Shown: piece after piece, positions 54,738 to 63,998 of the stretch
Position numbering within the stretch: position 1 is the stretch's first letter
How the letters are laid out: the number at the start of each line of letters is the position of its first letter
Origin: Woeseia sp.
Lineage (GTDB): Bacteria > Pseudomonadota > Gammaproteobacteria > Steroidobacterales > Woeseiaceae
Length of the DNA stretch: 64,000 nt
Assembly: GCA_021773015.1 (NCBI GenBank)
Contig: JAJFKW010000001.1
Coordinates: 1,781,305 to 1,845,304, forward strand
Direction: 5' to 3'
Notes under the pieces: model-generated
Told to the model about the DNA's origin: nothing
Databases searched by the model: none
What the model saw: the letters and a program-made list of their open reading frames with translations, nothing else
Position numbers and translations under genes: made by a program

Positions 54738-55583
54738 CTAGTCGGTGGACAAGGGACCTCGATAAACTTCCGCATCATCGGGAATTTCTGCTTTTTCATG
54801 CTCGAAGGGCGTGCTGATATCGATGTTCAATATCAGATGATTACCCACAATTTGCTTGCCGGGTTCCGGTGACGTCCTAAAAGCGCTCGGGAAAAGCAAG
54901 CCGTCTACATTTTCGTAGCGCGTAATCGTGCGCCACAATGGGCCGAATACTTTACGCTCTGGCATGCCCATCGCCTCGAGTAGTGGGCGATAACCATTGG
55001 CGTATTGGTAACCAACGAGGCGGTAATCGTCAGGGTCTATATAAAGCACAAAATAACCATTGCTTGATTTACCGATCCCGGGAGCTAGGTCGAATGTCAT
55101 GTGAACTTCGTATAGGTTTTTTTCAATACCGGGCCATTCGTCGAATCGCGTAACTTCGGACAACACCACGCCGTCGTCCTGCGTGAGCCACACCAAGTTC
55201 ACGAAGTAGTAAAAGAAATGCACCATCGACGGTGCAGGATTTCCTTTCTGCCAACCTTCCGACCACACCTTCTCACCGTCGTAGCCAATGCGCGCATCAT
55301 CCATCGGCCAGTTCTGCCAAACTTTGCGGGTTTTTTGATCGATCACCTCGTGCGCCGCCCACCAGGCGAACTGATCTTTCTCGTGAAAGTTGTTGTGCAT
55401 GATGTCGTCAAACCGAATAGCAGGCGCATTCTTCCAGATGTCGTAGCCACCATGCGCTTCTATCATCGCTTCAATGACACGCCGTGATTCATCACTTGCA
55501 TATTCTGGCGTCGCTTTTGCGTTGTCGACTGAAACAAGGATCATGCTGAAGAGCAGGCAGTAAAATTTCGCAATTGTCTTCAT
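54738..55583 (-). CDS. Exported protein of unknown function, paralogue 1 (DUF6503-like)
   Basis: A 281-residue exported protein; signal peptide ends near NAKA. The mature part begins with a helix (SDESRRVIEAMIEAHGGYDIWKN, in parts RRVIEAMIEAHGG) and then a beta-rich, LolA/outer-membrane-like domain with RIGYDGEKVWSEGW, VLYIDPDDYRLVGYQY and NVDGLLFPSAF. The same landmarks occur in the next gene, so the two are paralogues. Its ATG overlaps the upstream stop by four bases (ATGA). The fold suggests binding of a hydrophobic or lipid ligand in the periplasm. Function unknown. Confidence 0.75.
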   Translation of the reverse strand: MKTIAKFYCLLFSMILVSVDNAKATPEYASDESRRVIEAMIEAHGGYDIWKNAPAIRFDDIMHNNFHEKDQFAWWAAHEVIDQKTRKVWQNWPMDDARIGYDGEKVWSEGWQKGNPAPSMVHFFYYFVNLVWLTQDDGVVLSEVTRFDEWPGIEKNLYEVHMTFDLAPGIGKSSNGYFVLYIDPDDYRLVGYQYANGYRPLLEAMGMPERKVFGPLWRTITRYENVDGLLFPSAFRTSPEPGKQIVGNHLILNIDISTPFEHEKAEIPDDAEVYRGPLSTD

Positions 55584-56452
55584 TGCGTTACTCCTACAGT
55601 AGACGTAGTTGCAGGACTTGCGTTGTTCACGGTTTGCCACCATGACATCGACACGTCGTCTTGCTGCGCGCCTGACGGGGCCTCCAGGTCCGTCACATCG
55701 AACGCTTCATCGAAGCGAATATTCCAAGCGAAATGGTAAGCATTGCTCGAACCACCCTGTGCACTGCCCTTGCCATAGGACAAGTAAAAAGTGGGAATCA
55801 TCATGCCGTCGATCGATCGATAGTCGCCGAAAACGTGAAAATTCGGCCCTAAGGGCTGGCTCGGATTCGCCACCATGCCCGGATGATTGATGTCGAATCG
55901 AAGGCCTTGCATCAAGTGCGTATCTGGATCGATGTATAAGTCGTAAAATGTCCCCGGGATGCTCGGGTTACGCTCGTCAAATGTTATGCGTAATACCTGA
56001 AAATCGGTGTCATCGTTTGGCAACCTGTCGATTCCGACCGGACCGACATTTGCACCGTCAGCTTGAATTTGCCAAGGCAAGGTAACGAAGCTGGTTGTTA
56101 ATCGAGCGAAAAAACCCGCCGGCATTGGCATCGGCCACTGGTGCGACCATAGCGTTTCCCCGTCCCAGCCCATTGAGGCATTCCAAAACGGCCATTTGAC
56201 TAATGCGTTGCCGTTCGCCAGGTCGATTCTTTCCACTGTATAGAATGGATTCGGCGCGCCGGATACTTTGGTAAAAAAATCCAAACGTATGCTTTTCGCG
56301 GCAGCCATAGGTGCCATTCCGCCGTGCGCCTGAAGTATTTTTGCGGCAAGTTGCCGGCTTTCGTCGTCGGTAAATTCTGCTTCGCCATCGAACCATGGCC
56401 CCGCTATCGTGGTCAGAGGCAGCAATACTATTAGTGTCAACGCGTAGCGCAT
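55580..56452 (-). CDS. Exported protein of unknown function, paralogue 2 (DUF6503-like)
   Basis: A 290-residue exported protein with a signal peptide (to about TTIAG). It shares with the downstream paralogue the DDESRQLAAKILQAHGG helix, MGWDGETLWSHQW, YDLYIDPDTHLMQGLRFD and SIDGMMIPTFY. I took the ATG at 56452 with GGAG upstream; the longer frame adds 15 residues before the signal peptide. The two genes overlap by four bases and form one transcript. They are divergent from the ToxR-like regulator, which may control them. Function unknown. Confidence 0.75.
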   Translation of the reverse strand: MRYALTLIVLLPLTTIAGPWFDGEAEFTDDESRQLAAKILQAHGGMAPMAAAKSIRLDFFTKVSGAPNPFYTVERIDLANGNALVKWPFWNASMGWDGETLWSHQWPMPMPAGFFARLTTSFVTLPWQIQADGANVGPVGIDRLPNDDTDFQVLRITFDERNPSIPGTFYDLYIDPDTHLMQGLRFDINHPGMVANPSQPLGPNFHVFGDYRSIDGMMIPTFYLSYGKGSAQGGSSNAYHFAWNIRFDEAFDVTDLEAPSGAQQDDVSMSWWQTVNNASPATTSTVGVTQ

Positions 56453-56556
56453 CGTGTCATGCTCCTTATATGAGGTGACGTTCCCGTCGGTGTGCACAAA
56501 CTTGGCGCTTCCGTGGGTAAAAGTCCTGCGAAAACCTTGCGAAAAAGTTTCCGTTT

Positions 56557-58683
56557 ATGAACAACAGGCCGCAGAAACAGGACGCTATCGCTGCTCGCGC
56601 CGTGCGGCCACCAACACGCATCGGAGATTGGGTGTTGCACGCCGATTCCGGAATTTTGCGCAGCGGAACCAAAGAGCGGAGACTGAACGCAAAGACCCTG
56701 CATGTGCTGCTGGTGCTCCTGGACAGCGGCGACCGCGGGGTTTCCCGCGACACATTGCTAGACAGCGTCTGGGGCGCGAGCTACCCCTCCGACTTCGTTG
56801 TATCTCGAGCGATTTCTGACTTGCGAGCGGCCTTTGGAGAAAAAGCGGGCGAGGAAAAATATTTGCGGACGCTGCCGAAATTTGGCTATCAATTGGTCGC
56901 GGCAACGAGCGCGGTATCTACGACCGAAGCAACCGCTGACAGCAAAAGCCCCTCAATACCGCACACCCGGTTGTTTTTGGCTGCCATCGCTGTGCTTGGA
57001 ATAGCGGCTCTCATCTACCAATCGACAACACAGACACCCCAGTCGGCTGCTGGTCATGAATTGAACTTGCCCGCCCATCGCCCATTGACATCGGCACCCG
57101 GAACCGAAAATCAACCGCGCTTCGTCAGCGGTACGCAATGGATTGTTTACGCGGCGCTGCGCCCCGGTCGTCCAGACTGGGATATATTTCGCGTCTCCCG
57201 CGACGACAATCTGTCTGAGCCGGTTGCCGTCACGCCGAACGTACACGAGCACGGCCCTGCGGCATCGCCGAGCGGCGATCAACTGGCATACGTCCGATTA
57301 TCGGATGACGATTGCAAGGTGGTTGTGCAATCGCTTGTATTAGGCGTTCCGGCACCCATCGCGGATTGCACAAGAAAATTCCCGACGGTTGTGGATTGGT
57401 CGCCGAACGGCGATTACATCGCGTATACGGCCGCACAAGACGACGACGTAAATTCGCTGCGGCGAATCTATTCGGTGCAGCTATCAGGCGGTGCGGCAAT
57501 ACGGCTGACGACGGCCGTCTCGAATAGCGGAACAGATTTTTATCCACGGTTCTCGCCGTCAGGTGAGCAACTTGCGTTTCTGCGCGGCGAACCTCAGCCC
57601 GATCATCGCGCGACACTTTGGGTTGTCAACGTAATTACCAAGCGAGAGAGTGCCCTGACTACGCTACCCGCACAGCTCGGCGGCATGACCTGGATCGATG
57701 AACAAACACTCTTATATAGCTATTCTGACGCGGGCGTCATGCGCAGTCATATTATCAGCTTGCAAACCGGTGAAGAACGCGTCATCAGTGCGCCCGGGCT
57801 TGTGCACCCAGATTACGACGCAACTAGCGATACGCTGGCGGCTGCGCAACTACGCAGAAATCGGGAACTCATCTTAGTCAACGAAAACGGCGAAACCAGG
57901 ACGATTGCCGCGTCAACCAGCGACGACCATCATGCATCGCTGCGTCACGATGAGTCCTGGGTGGCTTTTGTGTCCGGACGAAGCGGCACCGATGAATTGT
58001 GGATGGCAGCGACCGGCAGTGACGCTGTGCGTCGCCTGACACGATTGGAAGAAGCGGCTGTGCGTTATCCCGATTGGCACCCGGATGGACAACACATCAT
58101 ATTCACAGCTCAAAGCGACGGCGGGGAGCTATTGTTTCAAATCGACATCGTTAGTGGCATCGCCGAACAAATCTCAACACCATTTGCCGCGCTCACGACG
58201 CCAAAATGGATGCCAGATGGTGAGCGTTGGGTTGCCGGCTGCCACAGCGGTGATAGCTGGGGCATCTGTACTGGCAACGGAACGGACGCAAGACGTATCG
58301 CCGAGGGCTATTTCCGACCGACACCGCTGAGCGCAGAAGAAGTCGCCGTAGTCGATCAACGCGGCGTATTGTTCCGCTTGCATCTTGACACCGGAAAATT
58401 ACTGGAAGTATGGGATGGTTTGCCTTTGCATGGCCGTGGCGCCTGGACGATCAGTGGAGACAAGGTGCTGTTTCTGGCGGGCTCCAATGAGGTCAGCGCT
58501 GCGCGCTTGCTGTCTTACGACTTGTCCGCTGCGCAAATCGAGCAAATATTCGAAGACAACATGGCACTCACCGACAGCAGCCTAAGTATCGGACGACTGA
58601 CCGGTTCCATGCTTATCAGCCGCTATCGCTCCGCCAGTGACGACTTGATTCTAATCGAAAATACTGATTTTCGGCGCTTGTAG
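56557..58683 (+). CDS. ToxR/CadC-like membrane regulator with WD40/TolB-type beta-propeller
   Basis: A 708-residue one-component regulator. Residues 20-115 form an OmpR-type winged helix (GVSRDTLLDSVWG, VVSRAISDLRAAFG, YLRTLPKFGYQLV), 135-155 the single membrane segment, and 170-708 a periplasmic PD40/TolB-like beta-propeller (repeats such as DWSPNGDYIAYTA, RFSPSGEQLAFLRG, DWHPDGQHIIFTA, PKWMPDGERWVAG). Binding of a ligand or partner by the propeller would be passed to DNA without phosphorylation. It stands between the divergent paralogue pair and a TonB receptor with a palindromic promoter, which are its most likely targets. Confidence 0.92.
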   Translation: MNNRPQKQDAIAARAVRPPTRIGDWVLHADSGILRSGTKERRLNAKTLHVLLVLLDSGDRGVSRDTLLDSVWGASYPSDFVVSRAISDLRAAFGEKAGEEKYLRTLPKFGYQLVAATSAVSTTEATADSKSPSIPHTRLFLAAIAVLGIAALIYQSTTQTPQSAAGHELNLPAHRPLTSAPGTENQPRFVSGTQWIVYAALRPGRPDWDIFRVSRDDNLSEPVAVTPNVHEHGPAASPSGDQLAYVRLSDDDCKVVVQSLVLGVPAPIADCTRKFPTVVDWSPNGDYIAYTAAQDDDVNSLRRIYSVQLSGGAAIRLTTAVSNSGTDFYPRFSPSGEQLAFLRGEPQPDHRATLWVVNVITKRESALTTLPAQLGGMTWIDEQTLLYSYSDAGVMRSHIISLQTGEERVISAPGLVHPDYDATSDTLAAAQLRRNRELILVNENGETRTIAASTSDDHHASLRHDESWVAFVSGRSGTDELWMAATGSDAVRRLTRLEEAAVRYPDWHPDGQHIIFTAQSDGGELLFQIDIVSGIAEQISTPFAALTTPKWMPDGERWVAGCHSGDSWGICTGNGTDARRIAEGYFRPTPLSAEEVAVVDQRGVLFRLHLDTGKLLEVWDGLPLHGRGAWTISGDKVLFLAGSNEVSAARLLSYDLSAAQIEQIFEDNMALTDSSLSIGRLTGSMLISRYRSASDDLILIENTDFRRL

Positions 58684-58774
58684 ACCCGCTATTGTGGTCC
58701 ACAATTAAGTGAAACATATTGTTGCTAATTCACAACACTCTCTAAATAGCCACCGGCTATTTCTCCGCATAACG

Positions 58775-58807
58775 TTTACAAATGTGCGATATTTGCGCAT
58801 TATGCGC
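58775..58807 (+). promoter_or_regulatory. TonB receptor promoter overlapped by palindrome GCGCATTATGCGC
   Basis: TTTACA (58775-58780), a 17-base spacer and CATTAT (58798-58803) form a plausible sigma-70 promoter about 100 bases before the receptor ATG. The perfect palindrome GCGCAT-T-ATGCGC (58795-58807) sits on the -10. It could be an operator for the ToxR-like regulator just upstream or for another repressor. Confidence 0.5.
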
Positions 58808-58903
58808 CAATGGTAACCGTGGCGAATAGGCCACGAACCGTCGGTAAAGACGCGTAAGTTGTCGAAGCCGAATGAAATCAAACTGCATAGTAAGGGGATG
58901 ACA

Positions 58904-61855
58904 ATGACAATCGACCAGCTTCGCGCCCTGGCGGCGCGATGGTGTCGCGTCGTCGCATTTGGTCTCGTGCTTGGATTAGGCGGGCAAGCAATTGCGCAAG
59001 ATACGGACACCGACAGCCTCAACGAGGAAGAGGAAGAAGAGGAAGAGCGAGTCACACAAGAAATAGTGGTGACCGGCTCGAGAATCAAACGCAGCGAATT
59101 CAACAGTGTTGCACCAGTAACGATTATTACCAATGAGCGCTCTCAGCTCGCGGGATTACTTGATCCCGGCGAGATTTTGCAGGGCACTACGGTGGCCTCC
59201 GGTCAGCAAGTTAACGATTCGTTTTCCGGCTTTGTAACTGGCGGCGGACCCGGTGCTAACACATTGTCACTGCGCGGACTCGGTGCACAGCGCACATTGA
59301 TTCTGGTCAACGGCAAACGCTGGGGACCCTCGGGTCTTCGTGGTAGCACCAGTTCAGTCGACCTGACTGCGATTCCAACGTCTACGATTTCACGTTTCGA
59401 AATATTGAAAGATGGCGCTTCATCGCTGTACGGCGCTGACGCAGTGGCCGGCGTGGTGAATGCTATTACCAAAACACGACTGGAAGGCACGCAGCTAAAT
59501 GTGCAATCCGTCCTCCCGGAAAATAGCGGCGGCGAAGCATATTCAATCGACGCGGCGTGGGGCAAGGTCGGCAGCAACTGGTCGTTCAATATTTCCGGTC
59601 AGTACGGCAAGCAAGAAGAACTCGTTGCGACAGATCGCGATTGGTCGCGTTGCGATTTCCGACCGCGATTTACCGATCAGGACGGCGACGGGCGCATTGA
59701 CAACACGGTCCCTGGGACTGGCGAGCAACAGTGCTTTGGATTTTTGTATGGCTCAATTTTCAATGCTGGCATCCGCTACGATCCAAACCTGGATTTCACC
59801 GATCCCAACGATCCGTTCTTTGATGGATTTTGGAATGGCGTAGCTGGCGTACCAAATTACACCGGCGTAGGCGCGGGACCACTAGAATTCGAGAGATCGT
59901 CTTTCTACCGTGACGAAAGGACACCGGGAATTCGGCAAAGCATCAGTGAAGGCGAAATTATTTCTATCACGTCGTTTGCCGACTACGACTTTAGTATTGC
60001 CGACCGCAACACGACGGCATACTACGAGTTGTATTGGAATCGTCGAGAATCAACCACAAATGGTGGTTTCCGGCAGTTTTTCCCGGTTGTTCCAGCAAGC
60101 AATCCGTTCAACCCGATCGGTGCATTCGGTGCACCGGCGACATTAGCTGCTATCGGTGCAAACCCGGCGCAGATCGTGTTGCCTTCGTACAATTTGCAGG
60201 ATCCACGCACCGAAGCCGAAATTGACCGTTACAACGTATTTCTCGGCTTGAAGGGCGATATCGGCGGCAGCTGGACTTATGACGCCTACATTGGCGCCAG
60301 CGATTCTGATGGAACCTACGCCGGCGAAGCATGGCTTGACGATCGCGTCACTGCATCTATAAACGCGCAATTCGATGCCGGCGGCAACGTGGTCTGTACG
60401 GATCTTGTCAATTTCCCAACTTGCGTCGCGCCGAATTTCTTCGGTACAGACGCAATGTTGAATGGCGATCTGCCAGCTTGGCGCGATTTCGTTAGCAAAG
60501 ACACGTTGGGTTCAACGACTTATAAGTCACGTCAATTCTCTGCTTACGCGACCGGCGATGTGTTCGAACTGCCAGCCGGTACTGTCGCAGCTGTGTTCGG
60601 TGCGGAGATTCGTCGTGAGGAAATCAACGACGTTCCCGACATCGATGCACAAAATGACAACATCTGGGGTTCTACAACGGCGCAGATCACTGCGGGTGTA
60701 GACACCGTGACGGAAGCGTACATGGAAGTAGAAGCGCCGATATTCAAAAACAAGGCGCTAGCTGAAGATCTGACGGTTACAGGTTCGTTCCGCTGGACCG
60801 ACTACGATTCATTCGGCGATGACACAACCTACCGCGTCGGTTTGAATTGGCAAGTTACACAAGCACTACGCTTTCGTGGAACACGCGGCACTTCGTTCCG
60901 TGCTCCGGATCTATTCGAACAGTTCCTTGGCAATCAAACGGGCTTCTTGACGATTATCGATCCTTGCACAAACTTCGGTGCTTCGTTTAATCCTGGCGAT
61001 GACGTTTACGACAACTGTATCAGCGAAGGATTGGCTACGAATTTTGCCGGCACCGCCAGCAGCATCCGCACAATCACCGGCGGTAATCAGAATTTGCTAG
61101 CGGAAACGTCAGACTCCACTTCTGTAGGCTTCATTTTGCAGCCTGGCGAAGGTGGATTCTCCGTTGCTGTGAACTGGTTCGATATCAAACTTGAGAATAC
61201 GGTTGCACGACCGACGATTAACTTCGTACTGAGTGATTGCTACGGATCACGCAATTTCAGCAGCCCGTTCTGTAATCGCATTTCTGCACGTGACGCCTTG
61301 GGCAATCTGACAGACGTTGATGCTTCATTGCTCAATGTTGGTTTGGAGCGCTCGCGTGGTGTGGACATCGATTTGCTGTTCCAAAAGGAGTTTTCCAGCT
61401 TTGACATGACTGTCGACTTGACCGCTACACACATTTCGAGTCAGCAACAGGACCTCCTCGGTCAGTTCGACGAGTTCCGCGGCAAGTGGTCATTCCCTGG
61501 GTGGGCAGCACAAGGTGATCTCACCGTCGACTATCGTGATTGGACGTTCTTCTACTCTGTGGATTGGATTGGCAACCAGGCAGAAGATCCCGTGTTTGAT
61601 CCGGGCACCACAAACCTGGATCGTCCGGTCGCAACGGGTGATGTAACGTATCAGCATCTCGCTGCTCGCTACACCGGCGCCGAATGGCAGATCATCGCAA
61701 CGATCCGCAACATAACGGACCGCGATCCACCGATTCTCGGTGACAATGTTGGCTCACAAACCGCGAATCGGTTCTTCAACACGATTCCTGGTGGCGGCTA
61801 CGACCTCCGAGGGCGCTCGTTCATTTTACAAGCGTCTATTGGATTTGGTGAGTAA
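58904..61855 (+). CDS. TonB-dependent outer-membrane receptor (peptide-type locus)
   Basis: A 983-residue receptor: signal peptide (cleavage near QAIAQ), an acidic linker with eight Glu in a row, TonB box QEIVVTGSR, plug with LRGLGAQRTLILVNGKR and FEILKDGASSLYGADAVAGVVN, then the barrel ending in FILQASIGFGE. The plug type (VNGKRW, ILKDGASSLYG) is the one common in Xanthomonadales and Caulobacter-like receptors for plant or peptide nutrients. I chose the ATG at 58904, because AAGGGG is six bases before it. A strong terminator follows. An S9 peptidase gene comes next in the same direction, so oligopeptide import is likely. Confidence 0.92.
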   Translation: MTIDQLRALAARWCRVVAFGLVLGLGGQAIAQDTDTDSLNEEEEEEEERVTQEIVVTGSRIKRSEFNSVAPVTIITNERSQLAGLLDPGEILQGTTVASGQQVNDSFSGFVTGGGPGANTLSLRGLGAQRTLILVNGKRWGPSGLRGSTSSVDLTAIPTSTISRFEILKDGASSLYGADAVAGVVNAITKTRLEGTQLNVQSVLPENSGGEAYSIDAAWGKVGSNWSFNISGQYGKQEELVATDRDWSRCDFRPRFTDQDGDGRIDNTVPGTGEQQCFGFLYGSIFNAGIRYDPNLDFTDPNDPFFDGFWNGVAGVPNYTGVGAGPLEFERSSFYRDERTPGIRQSISEGEIISITSFADYDFSIADRNTTAYYELYWNRRESTTNGGFRQFFPVVPASNPFNPIGAFGAPATLAAIGANPAQIVLPSYNLQDPRTEAEIDRYNVFLGLKGDIGGSWTYDAYIGASDSDGTYAGEAWLDDRVTASINAQFDAGGNVVCTDLVNFPTCVAPNFFGTDAMLNGDLPAWRDFVSKDTLGSTTYKSRQFSAYATGDVFELPAGTVAAVFGAEIRREEINDVPDIDAQNDNIWGSTTAQITAGVDTVTEAYMEVEAPIFKNKALAEDLTVTGSFRWTDYDSFGDDTTYRVGLNWQVTQALRFRGTRGTSFRAPDLFEQFLGNQTGFLTIIDPCTNFGASFNPGDDVYDNCISEGLATNFAGTASSIRTITGGNQNLLAETSDSTSVGFILQPGEGGFSVAVNWFDIKLENTVARPTINFVLSDCYGSRNFSSPFCNRISARDALGNLTDVDASLLNVGLERSRGVDIDLLFQKEFSSFDMTVDLTATHISSQQQDLLGQFDEFRGKWSFPGWAAQGDLTVDYRDWTFFYSVDWIGNQAEDPVFDPGTTNLDRPVATGDVTYQHLAARYTGAEWQIIATIRNITDRDPPILGDNVGSQTANRFFNTIPGGGYDLRGRSFILQASIGFGE

Positions 61856-61881
61856 TACGTGTCCGTAATTGGATGACAAGA

Positions 61882-61907
61882 GGGCGGGCTTTATGCCCGC
61901 CCTTTTT
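61882..61907 (+). terminator. Rho-independent terminator after TonB receptor
   Basis: GGGCGGGC, a TTTAT loop and GCCCGCCC form a perfect 8-base GC stem followed by TTTTT. This is the clearest terminator in the window. Confidence 0.95.
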
Positions 61908-62011
61908 GTTTCTGCAAGAGATCTTTGAGATGTTTACCTTATGACAACTAGTCATAGCGCGCGCATGTCAATACAATCTTGAATTGATTGCAATCTCATC
62001 GGAGGAACCCC

Positions 62012-63943
62012 ATGATGAATTTTGCTCGAACGCTTATAAGCGCGACTACAGTACTCCTGGTCTTATTACCGGCCGTTTCCAACGGCGCGGAAAAAATACC
62101 CATGTCTGCCTGGATCCACGATCCTGTCATATCAAGTGTCAACGTAAGCCCTGACGGCAATAAGCTCGTCGCATTGACTTTGTCGAATGTCAACAAAGCT
62201 GCCGATATCACGATTTGGGACACCAACGACCTGGGCGCGCCGCCAATACGTTTCGCCCCTAAAGATACCAAAGCGCTTTTCGTCACATGGCTCAACGACG
62301 ATCGTCTGTTTGTCGTCGGCAGGCAAAAATTCGACTTCAGAATTCGCAGTAAAACGACGCGTTGGTTCAGAGACAAAGCGTATATTGTTGATACTGAAGG
62401 AAAGAAATTCAGGACGATTCTTGCGAATAGGCAGGACGACATAGCTGGCGTAAGTTTATTTGATCGCTTACCGTTAAACTCAGAGAAGATATTGGTGCAA
62501 GCAACCAATTTGGAGTTTGCGCCCGACATCTATGAGGTCGATCTAAAATCGCTAAACTCGAAACGAATTTACCGCGGCGCTACGGGCGAGAGTTTTATTG
62601 CCGATCCAAAGGGCAATGTAAAAGCGAAAACTGAGTTTAAGGGCGGTGGTGATTCCGCACGTATTCAATTCTCGTATCGCAATCCACAGACGGACGCTTG
62701 GGAAGTGCACCACGCGTTTTACGCCAGCGCACGGGAAGGGATGCAGCCGGCCGCATTCGATATGGACGGCCGAACGGTCTACATGACGGACAATACGGGT
62801 CGTGACAAGAATGTAATCATCAAATATGACTTGCTCGATCGCAATATGAGCGATCCGGTCTACGCCGACGCCTCGTTCGAGGCAACCGGTGTTCTTCAAA
62901 GTGACCAACGGGAAGACTTCGGTGAGGTGATTGGTTACACCGCTCAAGGCGCGGGCAATATTCGCGAGTACATCAGCGATGAATGGCGTAGCCTACAGGA
63001 ACGTATTGATAGCGCGCTTCCAGACGGCCAGGACCACGTCATTTCGTCAATTTCGGACGACTTCAGTGTCGCCGTCGTTACGTCGAGTGGACCGAAAGAA
63101 CCAGGCGCATACCACCTGTTGATTAGCGGCTCACAACTCGTGTCTCTTGGTCGCCGCATGCCCTATCTGGAACCGGAAAATCTCGCCGACATGTCACACG
63201 TACATTACAAGTCGCGCGATGGCCTAGAAATTCCGGGTTTTCTTACCTTACCAACGACTGGCGAGGCGCCCTATCCGGCGGTGATCATGCCGCATGGCGG
63301 TCCCTGGGCACGTGACGCACTGCGCTTTGATAGGTGGGCACAGTTTCTTGCCAACCGAGGCTATCTAGTACTGCAACCACAGTACCGCGGCTCACAAGGC
63401 TGGGGACAGGCATTGTGGCGCGCCGGCGATAAAGAGTGGGGCGGCAAAATGCAGGACGATAAAGATGACGGCGCCCAATGGCTTGTCGATCAAGGACTGG
63501 CCGATGCCGATAGAATCGCTATGTACGGCTATTCTTATGGCGGCTATGCGGCAATGGCTTCAATTGTTCGTCCAGATACCCCTTATCAATGTGCGATATC
63601 AGGTGCGGGACTTTCTGAATTGCGTTACTTCGACAAAATTACGTTCGAAGGGCGCTTTGGCAGAGAATTTCAAAATCCGACAGTGAGAGGCTTGTCGCCT
63701 TTGGATATTGCGGACGAGGCGAGTATACCGATATTCATTTTTCATGGAGATCGCGACCAGCGAGTGCCAATTGAGCAATCGCGTAAGTACGTCAAAGCGC
63801 TGAAGAAAGCAGGCAAGGATGTCGAGTATCTCGAAATCGCCGATCTTTGGCATAGCTTACCTTGGTGGCCGCAACATCACTTGGCAGTTCTTGAGACGTT
63901 AGAGGACTACCTGGCTAACCGCTGCGGACCCGGCGGACTGTAA
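62012..63943 (+). CDS. Exported S9 prolyl oligopeptidase-family serine peptidase
   Basis: A 643-residue exported S9 (DPP4/acylaminoacyl-peptidase-like) enzyme. The signal peptide ends near SNGAE. Residues 35-390 form the beta-propeller and 395-643 the alpha/beta-hydrolase domain (MPHGGPWARD, YRGSQGWG). The catalytic triad is S508 in GYSYGGYAA, D582 in HGDRDQRVP and H614 in DLWHSLPW. The ATG at 62012 has GGAGG six bases before it. It should cleave short peptides in the periplasm after uptake by the receptor encoded upstream. A terminator lies between the two genes, so they are separately transcribed. Confidence 0.93.
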   Translation: MMNFARTLISATTVLLVLLPAVSNGAEKIPMSAWIHDPVISSVNVSPDGNKLVALTLSNVNKAADITIWDTNDLGAPPIRFAPKDTKALFVTWLNDDRLFVVGRQKFDFRIRSKTTRWFRDKAYIVDTEGKKFRTILANRQDDIAGVSLFDRLPLNSEKILVQATNLEFAPDIYEVDLKSLNSKRIYRGATGESFIADPKGNVKAKTEFKGGGDSARIQFSYRNPQTDAWEVHHAFYASAREGMQPAAFDMDGRTVYMTDNTGRDKNVIIKYDLLDRNMSDPVYADASFEATGVLQSDQREDFGEVIGYTAQGAGNIREYISDEWRSLQERIDSALPDGQDHVISSISDDFSVAVVTSSGPKEPGAYHLLISGSQLVSLGRRMPYLEPENLADMSHVHYKSRDGLEIPGFLTLPTTGEAPYPAVIMPHGGPWARDALRFDRWAQFLANRGYLVLQPQYRGSQGWGQALWRAGDKEWGGKMQDDKDDGAQWLVDQGLADADRIAMYGYSYGGYAAMASIVRPDTPYQCAISGAGLSELRYFDKITFEGRFGREFQNPTVRGLSPLDIADEASIPIFIFHGDRDQRVPIEQSRKYVKALKKAGKDVEYLEIADLWHSLPWWPQHHLAVLETLEDYLANRCGPGGL

Positions 63944-63965
63944 ACAGCTCAACTACTCGAAACTG

Positions 63966-63998
63966 GGCAGTCATCGAAAGATGGCTGCCTTTATTATT
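63966..63998 (+). terminator. Rho-independent terminator after S9 peptidase
   Basis: GGCAGTCATC, a GAAA tetraloop and GATGGCTGCC (one G-U pair) are followed by TTTATTATT, just after the stop at 63943. Confidence 0.85.
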
